A stretch of 43,950 nucleotides of DNA from Phycisphaerae bacterium (GCA_016927755.1 JAFGLZ010000069.1:1-43950); one strand, 5' to 3'. Counted from the stretch's first letter, positions 30,166-39,985 are shown. A program made the numbers and translations. Notes: a model not told the origin generated them from the letters alone.

Positions 30166-30762
30166 CTACTCCTCGACGACCAGCACTCGAATCGGGTTGA
30201 ACCGCGCGCGGACGCTGGTGGCGACGCCCGCGTCGTCGCCGGACGTATCGCCGATATAGGCGAGCCCGCCCACCGGCCGGTAAGGCGAGAAGCCAAAGAC
30301 GTCAAGCTCGTGATCGTCGTCTTCGTACGAGTGCCAGAACGCCGTCTCCTGGCCCTCGGCCAGCCCGACGATCTTGAAGCCGGGCGGCGACTTGACCGGC
30401 AGCCACCAGCTCCATCCGCGAGCGGTGGTATAGTCCGACTCCGGCGCGCCGCCGGCCCACTCCTCGGCCTTCATGTAGACGCAGACCTCGACGACGTTAC
30501 GCTCGGTATTGACCTGTAGTTGAGCTTTGAACGTCACGCACGGGCCGTGACCTTTGAAGTCGCGGTCGCCTCGGACGTGCGGCGGGCAGAAGTCCAGCTC
30601 TCCCACGCAGAGCTCGATCTCCTCCGCCTCCGGCGGCGGGGTCGGCGGGGTTTCGGGCCCGTGGATGGTCACCACGATCGGGCCGCCGACGAGCTCTTCC
30701 AGATCACATCCGGCGCACAGAATCACCGCCAATACGGGTAAGAGCAGGAGATAGCATCGCAT
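30166..30762 (-). CDS. Lipoprotein, PPHVRGDRDF family (copy 1)
   Basis: 198 residues; the ATG at 30762 has GGAGG eight bases upstream, and the lipobox LCAGC puts the lipidated Cys at 19. A proline-rich linker (PETPPTPPPEAEE) leads to the family core: ELDFCPPHVRGDRDFKGHGP, VCVYMKAEEWAG, SPPGFKIVGLAEGQETAF, HELDVFGF, LAYIGDTSGDDAG, FNPIRVLVV. The same ordered motifs occur at 36375-36935 and in the 3' half of the gene at 41083. I recognise no named family. It is likely a small beta-sandwich exposed in the periplasm. Copy 1 is the most divergent of the three. Confidence 0.75.
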   Translation of the reverse strand: MRCYLLLLPVLAVILCAGCDLEELVGGPIVVTIHGPETPPTPPPEAEEIELCVGELDFCPPHVRGDRDFKGHGPCVTFKAQLQVNTERNVVEVCVYMKAEEWAGGAPESDYTTARGWSWWLPVKSPPGFKIVGLAEGQETAFWHSYEDDDHELDVFGFSPYRPVGGLAYIGDTSGDDAGVATSVRARFNPIRVLVVEE

Positions 30763-31255
30763 GAGATCAGCCTCCGCGCGAGGCGAAGGCGGTGGAGAGT
30801 CGCGGCGACTGACTACTCTATCAGAAGGGCCGAGCGGCTTCCAGTGCTTGGGCGATAGTACCCAGACCCACGAGATGATGGGCACGGAAACCCAGTGCCG
30901 ATCGTGTCACCCCTGGCGTCAACGCGGACTGTATGTAGACTATAAGTCATTGTTGTGACTAACCTTGCCGTTCATCCGGCCGGTCGCAATCCCATAATCG
31001 CTCTCCTGGCACGCGTTCTGTAGAGTGTTTCACCGCAGGGACAGCGTTCCTCAACAGAACGCGTCCAGTTTGTCTCGAGGAGGCCTACCGGCGGAGGCAG
31101 CCCCGATCCACCGCGGGACTCAGAGCCTGCCTTTGCAGCGAGGCGAACTCGCACATGGTCCGGCGATTCTCCCCCAAAGGCCGTACGGCTTCAGCCGTCG
31201 CCACGGCGCCCGGTCCCTTTGATCTCTAGCTTGGCGAGCTTAATGGAGCTGTAGG
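30763..31255. other. Gene-free divergent spacer
   Basis: 493 bases between the minus-strand lipoprotein and the plus-strand GNAT-like gene. A 5-bp inverted repeat AGTCA-N6-TGACT lies at 30945-30960. No convincing promoter pair, RNA gene or ORF is seen. Confidence 0.4.
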
Positions 31256-32512
31256 ATGCCGCGCATCACTGTCGAGGAGGCTCTGACAAGGAGCCAGCGG
31301 AAGGCGTTCATGCGTTTTCCGATGACGCTATATTCGCAAAGCCCGCACTATGTCCCCCCGCTCGTCTCGGAAGAGTTGGCCGCCTTCTCGCACCGGAGCA
31401 ATCCCTCGCTTGACCACGCCGAGGCGAAGCTCTTCCTGGCCTATAAGGACGGCGAGGTCGCCGGTCGGCTCGCCGCGATCCTGAGTCGAACGGCCAACAG
31501 GAAGTACCAATCCCGGGATCTGCGTTTCGGCTGGTTCGACAGCGTGAACGATCCTCGCGTTTCGGGTGAGCTGTTCGACGCGGCCGAGGACTGGGCCAGG
31601 GAGCTGGGCATGCGGACGCTGACCGGTCCGCAGGGATTCACCGGACTGGACAAGATCGGCATGCTCGTCGACGGGTTCGAGTCGCTCCCGACCATCGCCA
31701 CGTACTACAACTACCCGTACTACGCCGACCTCCTCGGGCGATACGGATTCGTCAAGGAGATCGACTACATCGAGTACCGGCTCGACGGCTTCTGCCTGAA
31801 GGACTTCCCGCCCCGGGCCACCGCCCTGGCCGAGAAGGTCAAGCGGCGTCGAGGCTACCGCGTGCTCGAGTTCTCGACCCGCAAGGAGCTGCTGCGCTGG
31901 GCCGACCAGGTCTTCGAGCTCCTCGACGAGGCCTATGGCGACCTGCACGGCTACACCCCGCTATCGACGCCCGAACGCGATCACTACATCCAGCAGTACT
32001 TCCCCTACGTCAACAAGGAGCTGGTCAAGATCGTCGTCAACGATCGCGACGAGGCCATCGGCTTCTTCATCGCGATGCCGAGTCTGTCCGATGCGTTCCG
32101 CAAGGCCAAGGGTCGGCTGCTGCCCTTCGGCATCATTCATCTGTGGCGGGCGATGAGGCCCGGCAACAAGATCCTCGACTTCTACCTCATGGGCGTCAGC
32201 AAGCGGTATCGCAACCGAGGGGTCGACCTCGTGCTCGCCTCCGAGATGCACAAGAGCGCCGCGAGGCTCGGGTTCGAGGAGGGCCGGGCCAATCCCATGC
32301 TCGAGACGAACATGCGGATCCACGGCGAGTGCAAGCACTTCGAGCGCGTCTTGCACCGGCGCCGACGCGTCTACACCAAGGCGATCGCGCCTTGCAGGCC
32401 CAAGGTGATCGCCTTCCCCGGGATCGGGAGCGAGCGAGCCAATGGGACGAACGGGCACTCCCGCCTTCGCTCCCTCGTCTCGAGCGTCCGAGCGGTATCG
32501 TCCCGGTTCTGA
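31256..32512 (+). CDS. GNAT-superfamily-like protein of unknown substrate
   Basis: 418 residues, no signal peptide, cytosolic. GGAG lies 11-14 bases before the ATG. The pattern RKAFMRFPMTLYSQSPHYVP, the HAEAKLFLAYKDGEVAGRLA strand pair, LRFGWFDSVNDP, LTGPQGFTGLDKIGMLVDGF and YYNYPYYADLL is shared by a widespread family with a GNAT-type acyltransferase fold. A second GNAT-like half follows (~200-370, ending RKANPM-type ETNMRIHGECKHF). Acceptor unknown. The neighbouring genes do not suggest a pathway, and the protein differs from its surroundings in being intracellular. Confidence 0.7.
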   Translation: MPRITVEEALTRSQRKAFMRFPMTLYSQSPHYVPPLVSEELAAFSHRSNPSLDHAEAKLFLAYKDGEVAGRLAAILSRTANRKYQSRDLRFGWFDSVNDPRVSGELFDAAEDWARELGMRTLTGPQGFTGLDKIGMLVDGFESLPTIATYYNYPYYADLLGRYGFVKEIDYIEYRLDGFCLKDFPPRATALAEKVKRRRGYRVLEFSTRKELLRWADQVFELLDEAYGDLHGYTPLSTPERDHYIQQYFPYVNKELVKIVVNDRDEAIGFFIAMPSLSDAFRKAKGRLLPFGIIHLWRAMRPGNKILDFYLMGVSKRYRNRGVDLVLASEMHKSAARLGFEEGRANPMLETNMRIHGECKHFERVLHRRRRVYTKAIAPCRPKVIAFPGIGSERANGTNGHSRLRSLVSSVRAVSSRF

Positions 32513-32695
32513 GCCGCGCGATCTCCTGATCCACGCAAGCGCATATGAACCGGCGATCTCGCCGGCGCCCCGAGCGCGGTTCCATTCCCCGCGATCTGCC
32601 GCTATTTTGGAGGGACGCGCGATGGGGCGGATCCGCGCCGATTCGGACACGGCGAGTCTTGATGCCGCGGACATCGCGTCGAGGAGGTGTCGTCC

Positions 32696-35600
32696 ATGGG
32701 CGCGCTTGCGGGTATCGTTTCTCTTGCCGTGATCATCATCGCCGTACCGTCGGAGTCGTCGAACCGCGGCGGCGAGTGCATCATTCCGCTGCGTTTCGGC
32801 AGCGGGTCCGATGCGTCTCTCATCCGCCGACTCGACTCGACCGGCCTCAACGAGAACGCCGAGATCGTCACCACGGATCGCAAGACGGGGCTGGCCGTCG
32901 CCCAGCGCTATCGGTGGCTCCCCGGCCCCAAGCTGCTGCATATCGAGAGCACGCTTCGAAACGCCGGCAAGGGCGTCGCCACGGCGAGCGACGTTCGGCT
33001 TCTCGACTGGGGCTTCCGGATCGGCCAGGGCCATGACGCCGGCCGCTACCGCGCCCTGAGCTACCGCGACGAGGTCTGGTACGACTCGACGTACTGGACG
33101 GGTCCCGACTGGACGCGTGTCGGGAAGAACTGGCACCATCCTGGCACGGACACGCCCAGCGTCCGCCGCTTCACGGCCCCACGAGACGGACGCATCACGA
33201 TCGTCGGACGGGTCTACAAGGGCGACACCAAGAACGGCGGCGGCGACGGCGTCCGCGTGTTCATCCGCCACGACGCCAAGACGGTCTGGGAAGGCACGCT
33301 CGACGGCGACGACGCCAAGGGGCTCGAGCCGAAGCTCACGCTCGACGTCCGCAAGGACGATGCCCTGCGGTTCGTGGTCCACAAGCGGGGCAAGATCTAC
33401 TGCGACACGACGTATTGGGACCCCGTCGTCACCTATGCCGACGGCGACCGATACCAGGCCTCCGAGGGGTTCGCGACGAGCAAGCAGGGCGCGGGCGGTT
33501 GGTCGTATGAGATGGAGACGGATCCCAATGCGAAGGCCCAGTTGCCCACGCTGCACGGCTATCGCACGGATCTGTCGCTCAGCGAGACGACACTGACGAT
33601 CGGGGCGCCGGCTCGTCTGACCCAGGATACCGCGCTGCCGCTCCTCGTCCTGACCGACGACGCCGATCGAAGCGGGATCGTCGTGGCGCTGTCGCACGCG
33701 GGACCGTGGCGCGCGATTGCGGACTTCGGCCGCGACGGCCGACTCGCGCTCTCGCTCGTCGCGGGCAATAGCTCGGGCGGCTTCGCGCTCGAGCCGGGCA
33801 AGTCGCTGCGACTGCCCGACGTGGTTATCGCATCCTACGAAGGGCCCTGGCTCCAGGGCATCGCCGAGCTCGATCGTGTCCTGAGCACCGGCCAGGACGT
33901 TCCCGGGCTCGCGCTACTCCGCGAATCCGTCACGGCCGGCTTCCGGCGTCTCTCCGCCCAGACCGGTTCGCCTCGCCGGCCGTCGCTGATGCTCTGGACG
34001 CTGATCCAGGCCGACTGGCGTCAGCAGGACAAGCTCACGGACCAGCCGGACTCATACACGGCCGCCGCCGCACGACACCTCGAACGCGCCGGAGCGTTGC
34101 TCAAGGACCTTCGAAACGGCCAACCGTCCGACTTCCTCGCCGAGGAAGCCCGCGAGATCGAGCGGCTGGCATCGGATGAAGGACGGAGCGGCGATCTCGA
34201 CCGGCTCCGGTCGCGCTACCTGCGCGTCCGCTGGCTCAAGCGGCGGATCGCCCTGTCGAATCCCCTGATGGGGTTCGAGCGGCTGCTCCTCTGCAAACGC
34301 GTGCCGACGTCGTACAGCCATCTCGTCATGCAGTACTACGGGTGGCGGGCCCGTCCCGGCGGGGGGATCTTCGTCCTGGACGACCCGGGCTACTCGCTCG
34401 ACGCGCGCGACATCCTGGCCGGCAAGCTCGAGGACGGCAACGTCCTGGAGCCCCGCCTGAGCTACGACGCCAAGCGCATCGTCTTCTCCTTCGTCAGGAA
34501 CGCCGGCAAGGAGTACGACTACAACAAGCTCGACAACACCACCGACGACGGCTTCTACCACATCCATGAGGTCAACGTGGACGGCACGGGTCTGCGTCAA
34601 CTCACGAGCGGACCGTACGACGACGTCATGCCGACCTGCCTGCCCGACGGCGGCATCGCGTTCTGCTCGACGCGCCGCCGCGGCTACGCCCGCTGTTTCG
34701 GCGCTCAATTCAGCCGGCGCTGGCACGTCTACACGCTGCATCGCGTGGACGGCGACGGCACGAACCTCCGAACGATCTCATTCAACGACGTCAACGAGTG
34801 GTTCCCCACCGTCTCCAACACCGGGCTGGTCTTCTATAGCCGCTGGGACTACATCGACCGCGACGCGGTGACGCATCAGAACCTCTGGGCCACGCGCCCC
34901 GACGGCACGAATCCGATCGCCGTCTGGGGCAACGCCACGTCCACCCCGCACTGTACGTTCCAGATGCAGCCGATTCCCCACAGTAGCAAGATCGTCTTCA
35001 CCGCCTCCGCCCATCATTCGGTCACGGGCGGCTCGATCGCCATCGTCGATCCGGACCTCGGCGTCGACGGTCAGCAGGCGATCACCCGCATCACGCCCGA
35101 GGTCCCGTTCCCCGAGGCCGAGGGGCGAGAGATCAACGAGTACTACGCCGCGCCCTGGCCCCTATCCGAGAAGTACTTCCTCGTCGCCTACAGCCCCAGG
35201 CCGCTCGTTTGGGAGCCCGGCGCGAATCATCGAGACGCACTGGGAATCTACCTGCTCGACGCGGCGGGCAATCGCGAGCTGATCTACCGCGATCCGGACA
35301 TCGGCAGCACGAACCCCTGTCCGCTCGCGCCGCGGCCGTGCCCGCCGGTGATCAAGAGCGGTCTCCCGGACGAGCCCGAGCCGACGGGCGAGATGGTCGT
35401 GCTCGACGTCTATGAGGGGCTCGGCGACGTCCCGCGCGGCACGGTCAAGGAGCTACGAATCGTTCAGATCTTCCCGAAATCGACGCACGTGGCGAACACC
35501 CCGCCGATCGGCATGGCCCGCGAGGAGAACGGTCGCGCCGTGCTCGGGACCGTCCCCGTCGAGGCCGACGGATCGGCCAGATTCCTGGTTCCCGCGCGAA

Positions 35601-36235
35601 AGCCCGTCCTCTTCCAGGCGCTCGACAAGGACGGCCTGGCCGTCCAGATGATGCGCTCGCTGACCTACGTCCAGCCAGGAGAGCGGGTTTCCTGCATCGG
35701 GTGTCACGAGCGCCGGACGACGGCGCCCGGCGCGGCGGTCGCGCTGAAGCGACCTCCTTCGGAGATCAAGCCGGGGCCGTTCGACGGTCAGCCGTTTTCG
35801 TACGTCCGCGTCGTCCAGCCCGTGCTCGACAAGCACTGCGTCCGCTGCCACGGCGGCGACAAGCCGAAGAAGGGCATGGATCTGACGGGCAGGCCTCACA
35901 AGGAATTCACGCGCTCGTACCTGTCCCTCTGCGGCAATCAGGATTTCATAGGCGACGGCACGAACCCGAAGACCGCCGCCGAGGCCCTGGTGCCTCGATT
36001 CGGCGCGCGCAATCAGATCCAAGTGACGCCGGTCGGCGGGATCTACGGCGCGCGGGGGAGCCGCTTGATCAAGATGCTCCGAAAGGGTCACCAGGACGTG
36101 AAGCTTACGACGGAGGATTTGCGTCGCCTGGCCATGTGGATCGACTGCAACGCGATCTTCTACGGCGCGAACAAGGTCGAGGAGCAGGCCAGGCAGCTCC
36201 GCGGCGAGATCCTGGCCATGCCCGAGATCCAGTGA
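32696..36235 (+). CDS. HzsA-related secreted dihaem protein with WD40-like propeller
   Basis: 1179 residues; the ATG at 32696 follows GAGGAGG and gives a signal/anchor segment (ALAGIVSLAVIIIAVP). Residues ~30-500 are beta-rich, with an NPCBM-like portion (GRVYKGDTKNGGGDGVRVFI). Residues ~545-900 match the hydrazine-synthase-alpha middle-domain type: RIVFSFVRNAGKEYDY, DDGFYHIHEVNVDGTGLRQL, MPTCLPDGGIAFCSTRRRGY, NEWFPTVSNTGLVFYSRWDY. The C-terminus has two c-type haem sites, CIGCH (Cys1000-His1004) and CVRCH (Cys1048-His1052), so an electron-transfer role in the periplasm is likely. Many planctomycetes without anammox encode such proteins; no hzsB or hzsC homologue is adjacent, so hydrazine synthesis is not inferred. 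Physiological role unknown. Confidence 0.82.
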   Translation: MGALAGIVSLAVIIIAVPSESSNRGGECIIPLRFGSGSDASLIRRLDSTGLNENAEIVTTDRKTGLAVAQRYRWLPGPKLLHIESTLRNAGKGVATASDVRLLDWGFRIGQGHDAGRYRALSYRDEVWYDSTYWTGPDWTRVGKNWHHPGTDTPSVRRFTAPRDGRITIVGRVYKGDTKNGGGDGVRVFIRHDAKTVWEGTLDGDDAKGLEPKLTLDVRKDDALRFVVHKRGKIYCDTTYWDPVVTYADGDRYQASEGFATSKQGAGGWSYEMETDPNAKAQLPTLHGYRTDLSLSETTLTIGAPARLTQDTALPLLVLTDDADRSGIVVALSHAGPWRAIADFGRDGRLALSLVAGNSSGGFALEPGKSLRLPDVVIASYEGPWLQGIAELDRVLSTGQDVPGLALLRESVTAGFRRLSAQTGSPRRPSLMLWTLIQADWRQQDKLTDQPDSYTAAAARHLERAGALLKDLRNGQPSDFLAEEAREIERLASDEGRSGDLDRLRSRYLRVRWLKRRIALSNPLMGFERLLLCKRVPTSYSHLVMQYYGWRARPGGGIFVLDDPGYSLDARDILAGKLEDGNVLEPRLSYDAKRIVFSFVRNAGKEYDYNKLDNTTDDGFYHIHEVNVDGTGLRQLTSGPYDDVMPTCLPDGGIAFCSTRRRGYARCFGAQFSRRWHVYTLHRVDGDGTNLRTISFNDVNEWFPTVSNTGLVFYSRWDYIDRDAVTHQNLWATRPDGTNPIAVWGNATSTPHCTFQMQPIPHSSKIVFTASAHHSVTGGSIAIVDPDLGVDGQQAITRITPEVPFPEAEGREINEYYAAPWPLSEKYFLVAYSPRPLVWEPGANHRDALGIYLLDAAGNRELIYRDPDIGSTNPCPLAPRPCPPVIKSGLPDEPEPTGEMVVLDVYEGLGDVPRGTVKELRIVQIFPKSTHVANTPPIGMAREENGRAVLGTVPVEADGSARFLVPARKPVLFQALDKDGLAVQMMRSLTYVQPGERVSCIGCHERRTTAPGAAVALKRPPSEIKPGPFDGQPFSYVRVVQPVLDKHCVRCHGGDKPKKGMDLTGRPHKEFTRSYLSLCGNQDFIGDGTNPKTAAEALVPRFGARNQIQVTPVGGIYGARGSRLIKMLRKGHQDVKLTTEDLRRLAMWIDCNAIFYGANKVEEQARQLRGEILAMPEIQ

Positions 36236-36374
36236 GGCCTCGATCCCCGGGCGGCTCTCCGCGAGATCCGCGCCGGGTGTGAAGCCCGTCGCAAGACGCC
36301 GTCGCGCCCGGTTCATCCAACCGCCGGGGCGTGACGACAATCGAGCACGCGATGCGAGTCGGGAGTGCCAAACG

Positions 36375-36935
36375 ATGAAAGTCCGCACGTCGGCCGCGTT
36401 TCTGCTGACCTTGCCGATCTGCCTCGGCTGCGGCGATAAGCGATACGACCATGGCGGCCCGGTCCAGGCCGGCGCCGTCGTGGCCGAGATCGACGTCGGC
36501 GAGATCGAGCTCCACCCACCGCACGTCCGAGGCGATCGCGACTTCAAGGCCCACGGCCCACTCGTTACGTTCCGCGCCGAAGCCGGCGTCGATCGGCACT
36601 CGGGCACGCTCGCCGTCCGCGTCTACATGCGGGCCGAGGAATGGGAAGGCCGTAAGCCCGAGCCCGATCACACCACCGTCGAGGGCTGGACCGACTGGCA
36701 GCCCGTCAGAAGCCCGAGAGGCCTGCGGATCGTGGCGCTCGCCGACGGCCAGCCCCCCCGGTTCGAGCATTCCTACCTGGACAAGAACCACGAGCCCGAC
36801 ATCTTCGAGTTCCCGCCGGACGCCCTCGTCGCCTCGCTCGCCTACATCGGCGACACGCCCGGCGAAGAGGCCGGCGACCGAACGGGCGTCCGCGTCCGCT
36901 TCCATCCCGTCCGAGTCATGGCCGTCCCCCACTGA
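36375..36935 (+). CDS. Lipoprotein, PPHVRGDRDF family (copy 2)
   Basis: 186 residues; GGGAG precedes the ATG by nine bases, and the lipobox ICLGC gives Cys19, the same position as copy 1. The core has IELHPPHVRGDRDFKAHGP, VYMRAEEWEGR, GWTDWQPVRSPRGLRIVALA, HSYLDKNHEPDIFEF, LAYIGDTPGEEAG and RFHPVRVMAV. Its last ~250 bases and the DNA just past the stop are nearly identical to 41665-41948, so it is the likely intact relative of the copy fused there. Function unknown. It follows the HzsA-related gene by 139 bases and may be co-transcribed. Confidence 0.8.
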   Translation: MKVRTSAAFLLTLPICLGCGDKRYDHGGPVQAGAVVAEIDVGEIELHPPHVRGDRDFKAHGPLVTFRAEAGVDRHSGTLAVRVYMRAEEWEGRKPEPDHTTVEGWTDWQPVRSPRGLRIVALADGQPPRFEHSYLDKNHEPDIFEFPPDALVASLAYIGDTPGEEAGDRTGVRVRFHPVRVMAVPH

Positions 36936-36975
36936 GCCTGGGGAGCATCGTCAACCGACGCAATCACCCAAGTAC
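36687..36975 (+). repeat. Duplicated segment: 3' part of lipoprotein copy 2
   Basis: From TGGACCGACTGGCAGC (36687-36702) through the stop and about 40 bases beyond, this matches 41665-41948 at roughly 85-90% by eye. Similarity extends past the stop (GAGCCTGGGG then ATC...CAAC), so it is a DNA duplication, not only protein conservation. Confidence 0.85.
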
Positions 36976-37352
36976 CAAGACAAGCGAACGCGGTTCGCTT
37001 CTCGATGTGCACGGCGTCCGTGACGCCGAGGGCCGACGACGACGAGCGTCGCTTCGGACTGAGTGGCGATGATGTGGCTTCGCGAGAGACGGACTGTGAC
37101 GCGTGTGTGGTACTCCCTGGACCTGAGCAATGCCGTCGAATACCTTCCCCTTATGGGAACCTGGGCCGTGGGGTGACGTGCTGCTCGTGGCAGGACCGGC
37201 CGCGCTGCGGTGTCGCTTGCCGCCGCAATCGCTCCGGATAACGTCTTCGTTAGGGACGGCTCCCTATGTCCCGCGGTCTTCGGCTGAAGGATCGGATGTG
37301 CAATGGCAGCGCTCACCGAAGCGGCCTAGCACTACTGGAGGGATGACAACCG
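36936..37352. other. Gene-free spacer before the DUF4838 gene
   Basis: 417 bases. After the end of the duplicated segment there is a small inverted repeat GCGAAC-GCG-GTTCGC near 36985-36999. No promoter pair or ORF with protein-like features was identified. Confidence 0.4.
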
Positions 37353-39584
37353 ATGACGACAATCCTACTGATCGCAACGATGTGCTTGGCCGTGGGCGCG
37401 ACTCCCCAGGGCGTGGATCTCGCCGCCATGCAAGGATGGGACATCGTGGTCGCCCAGGACGCGATTCCCAGCGAAGTCTATGCGGCGGAGGAGTTCCAAC
37501 GGATGTTCGCCGAGGCAAGTGGGGTCAAGCTCCCCATCGTCAGGACCATTCAGACTCGTGGGCGGCACCTGTTCATCGGTGTCTCTCCGGGAATGAAGGC
37601 CAGCGCCGCCGGGTTCGATGTCAGTGGTTTTGGCCCTGAAGACCTGCGCATCGTCATAAAGCAGGACGTCATCGCCGTCGCGGGTGGGCGCCCGCGCGGC
37701 ACGCTCTACGGCGTCTACACCTTCCTCGAAGACTACGTGGGCGTCCGGTTCCTCACTCACGACCATGTCCACGTGCCCCCGTTGGGCAGATGGCGCATCG
37801 TCGGGCCGGTGGACCGCTTCTACCATCCGCCCCTCGCGTTCCGTTGGAGCTTCTATGCCGAGACCAACCGGCACCCGGCCTTTGCCGCGCGGAACAGGAC
37901 CAACACCGTCCCGACCGAAGCGCGATTGGGCGGCAAGACCGGACTCGAGAACATCAACCACACTTTCCGGTTCCTGGTCCCATCGAAGGAATTCGGCGAG
38001 AAGCATCCCGAGTACTTCGCGCTGATAGACGGCAAGCGTTTTCCGGACGTCGCCGGTGGTGGACTCCACACCGAGCTCTGTCTGACCAACCCGGATGTCC
38101 TGCGCATCGTCACGGAGCGCGTCCTGGCGGCCCTGCGAGCCCATCCCGGTCAGGAGAACATCTCCGTCAGCCAGAACGACAACTCGGCCTATTGCCGATG
38201 CCCCCGGTGCGCCGCCATCGACGAGCGCGAAGGGACCCCGATGGGTTCGTTGCTCACCTTCGTCAATGCGGTGGCCGATGAAGTGGCCAAGGAGTTCCCA
38301 GATGTCCTGGTCGGCACGCTTGCCTACTCATACTCGCGCAAGCCGCCCAAGACCGTCAGGCCCCGCCCAAACGTGCAGATACACCTGTGCAGCGGCGAAT
38401 GCTGCATCCTGCACCCGATCGACGACCCCGACTGCCCCATGAACACGAACTTCTGCCGGGACATGACCGAGTGGGGCAGTATGTGCAAGAACGTCTCCAT
38501 CTGGAACTACAACACCAACTTCGCCGCCTACCTGTTGCCCTGTCCCAACCTCCGCGTCATCGAACCCAACATCCGCTACTTCGTTGACAACAACGCCATG
38601 GGCGTCTTCATGCAGGCCGTCTGGAACGGCCAAGGCGGCGAGTTCTCCGACCTCCGCAACTACATCATCGCCAACCTCCTGTGGGATCCCAACCGGAGCG
38701 GCGAGGCCCTTCTAGACGAGTTCCTGCGCCTGCACTACCGGCGATCCGCGCCGCCCATACGGCGGTACATCAACCTCGTGCACGACAACGCCCAACGCCT
38801 CGGCCTCCACAGGGCGTGCTCGGGCTGTGCGGTCGACTTCGGCATCGACGACAGGATCGTCAAGGCCGGGCTGGCAGCCTTCGATGAAGCGCTCGAACTC
38901 GCCGACGACAAGCTCGTCCGCGCCCGTGTCGAGAAGGCGTCCATGTGCGCCTACCGGGCGGCCCTGGAGCCGATCTTCGCGCTAGGCGATGATGCCCTGG
39001 CCGATCCGGACGTGATCGCCAAGACGGCGCCCACGCTGAACCGATTCATCGCACTCTGTGAGAGATTCGGCGTCGAGAGACTGTCCGAGGGCAAAGCCTT
39101 CAAGGCATTCGGAGCGCTAGGACTCCCCGTCGAAGCGCTGGCAGGCCGGCGCGTGCTCCAACTGCCAAAGACGTGGCGCTTCAAGATCGACCCGAAGAAC
39201 GTTGGGCAAGAGCAAGGGTGGTATCGTCAAGCGTCCGACGAGAGCTGGAGGCCGCTGTCTGTCCATCAAACGTGGGAATCCCAAGGCTATGACCGGTACG
39301 ATGGTTACGCCTGGTACAGCGTGGACGTGGACGTCCCGCAGGTCACCGCCAAGACCATCTGGCTCCTCTTCGGGGCCGTGGACGAGACCTTCGACTTGTG
39401 GATTGACGGCGAGCCGGCCGGGCAGAGCAAAGGCGATCCCACTGCGCTGTGGGACAGACCCGTCGCAGTCGACGTCACCGGCAAGCTGACACCCGGCCGG
39501 AAGAACCGCGTTACGGTGCGCGTGCACGACTCTGAATACGCCGGCGGCATCTGGAAACCCGTATGGATCACGGCCACCGACTGA
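37353..39584 (+). CDS. DUF4838 protein, GH67-like N-domain and C-terminal beta-sandwich
   Basis: 743 residues; GGAGGG lies upstream of the ATG, and a short signal peptide (ILLIATMCLAVGATP) is present. Residues ~30-130 resemble the N-terminal domain of GH67 alpha-glucuronidases (AAEEFQRMFAEASGVKLPIV, LFIGVSPG, GTLYGVYTFLEDYVGVRFLT). Residues ~150-500 are the DUF4838 barrel with ISVSQNDNSAYCRCPRCAAID, a conserved Cys-rich patch, and SIWNYNTNFAAYLLP. Residues ~640-743 are a galactose-binding/GH2-sugar-binding-like sandwich (WYSVDVDVPQVTAKTIWLLF, DLWIDGEPAG). DUF4838 proteins occur in polysaccharide-degrading loci and are probably glycosidases; activity is not established. Followed by a 401-base gap. 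Confidence 0.82.
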   Translation: MTTILLIATMCLAVGATPQGVDLAAMQGWDIVVAQDAIPSEVYAAEEFQRMFAEASGVKLPIVRTIQTRGRHLFIGVSPGMKASAAGFDVSGFGPEDLRIVIKQDVIAVAGGRPRGTLYGVYTFLEDYVGVRFLTHDHVHVPPLGRWRIVGPVDRFYHPPLAFRWSFYAETNRHPAFAARNRTNTVPTEARLGGKTGLENINHTFRFLVPSKEFGEKHPEYFALIDGKRFPDVAGGGLHTELCLTNPDVLRIVTERVLAALRAHPGQENISVSQNDNSAYCRCPRCAAIDEREGTPMGSLLTFVNAVADEVAKEFPDVLVGTLAYSYSRKPPKTVRPRPNVQIHLCSGECCILHPIDDPDCPMNTNFCRDMTEWGSMCKNVSIWNYNTNFAAYLLPCPNLRVIEPNIRYFVDNNAMGVFMQAVWNGQGGEFSDLRNYIIANLLWDPNRSGEALLDEFLRLHYRRSAPPIRRYINLVHDNAQRLGLHRACSGCAVDFGIDDRIVKAGLAAFDEALELADDKLVRARVEKASMCAYRAALEPIFALGDDALADPDVIAKTAPTLNRFIALCERFGVERLSEGKAFKAFGALGLPVEALAGRRVLQLPKTWRFKIDPKNVGQEQGWYRQASDESWRPLSVHQTWESQGYDRYDGYAWYSVDVDVPQVTAKTIWLLFGAVDETFDLWIDGEPAGQSKGDPTALWDRPVAVDVTGKLTPGRKNRVTVRVHDSEYAGGIWKPVWITATD

Positions 39585-39985
39585 ATGGCAGGCAGTGCGA
39601 CGACCGATCCCATTAGTGGCGACGAACCAGGGAAATCGAGGACCACAGCCCACCGGAAGCCGCCCTCAATCCCAATAGAACCCGCCTGCATTTCCGTCGT
39701 CCATGCAGGCTGCCTTCAAGGGCCTAGCAGGTCCGGAGCCGAAGCAGGTGTCAGCTCCCCGCGTCTCCCAACCAACACCCAAACAGGACCACCCAACGCG
39801 TGGTGCGGGATTCGGGGGATGGGTCCACGACGGCAACGTCTATGCCGCCATGCATATCACGGCAACCCAGGGATAGTAACAAGCTACAAACCCCTGGTTC
39901 TCTCCGTTTACCCCCTAGCCGCATCGAGACAAAGCGCTACAATTCGATACATGGGGGCAGATAGGATCTCTTAGGAGTCGCGGCG
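39585..39985. other. Gene-free spacer before the second PEP-CTERM gene
   Basis: 401 bases. The plus-strand frame here stays open but has no signal, ribosome-binding site or protein-like pattern. TACAAT at 39948-39953 could be a -10 for the next gene, without a clear -35. Confidence 0.35.

Noticed and set aside
31961..33697. 578-codon minus-strand frame spanning the GNAT-like and HzsA-related genes
   Set aside because: It crosses two supported plus-strand genes and their spacer and is rich in Arg/Asp without any motif.
32696..36235. Hydrazine synthase (anammox) locus
   Set aside because: Only the alpha-like middle domain and two haem motifs are present; no beta or gamma subunit, hydrazine dehydrogenase or nitrite genes nearby. 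The related-family name is used instead.
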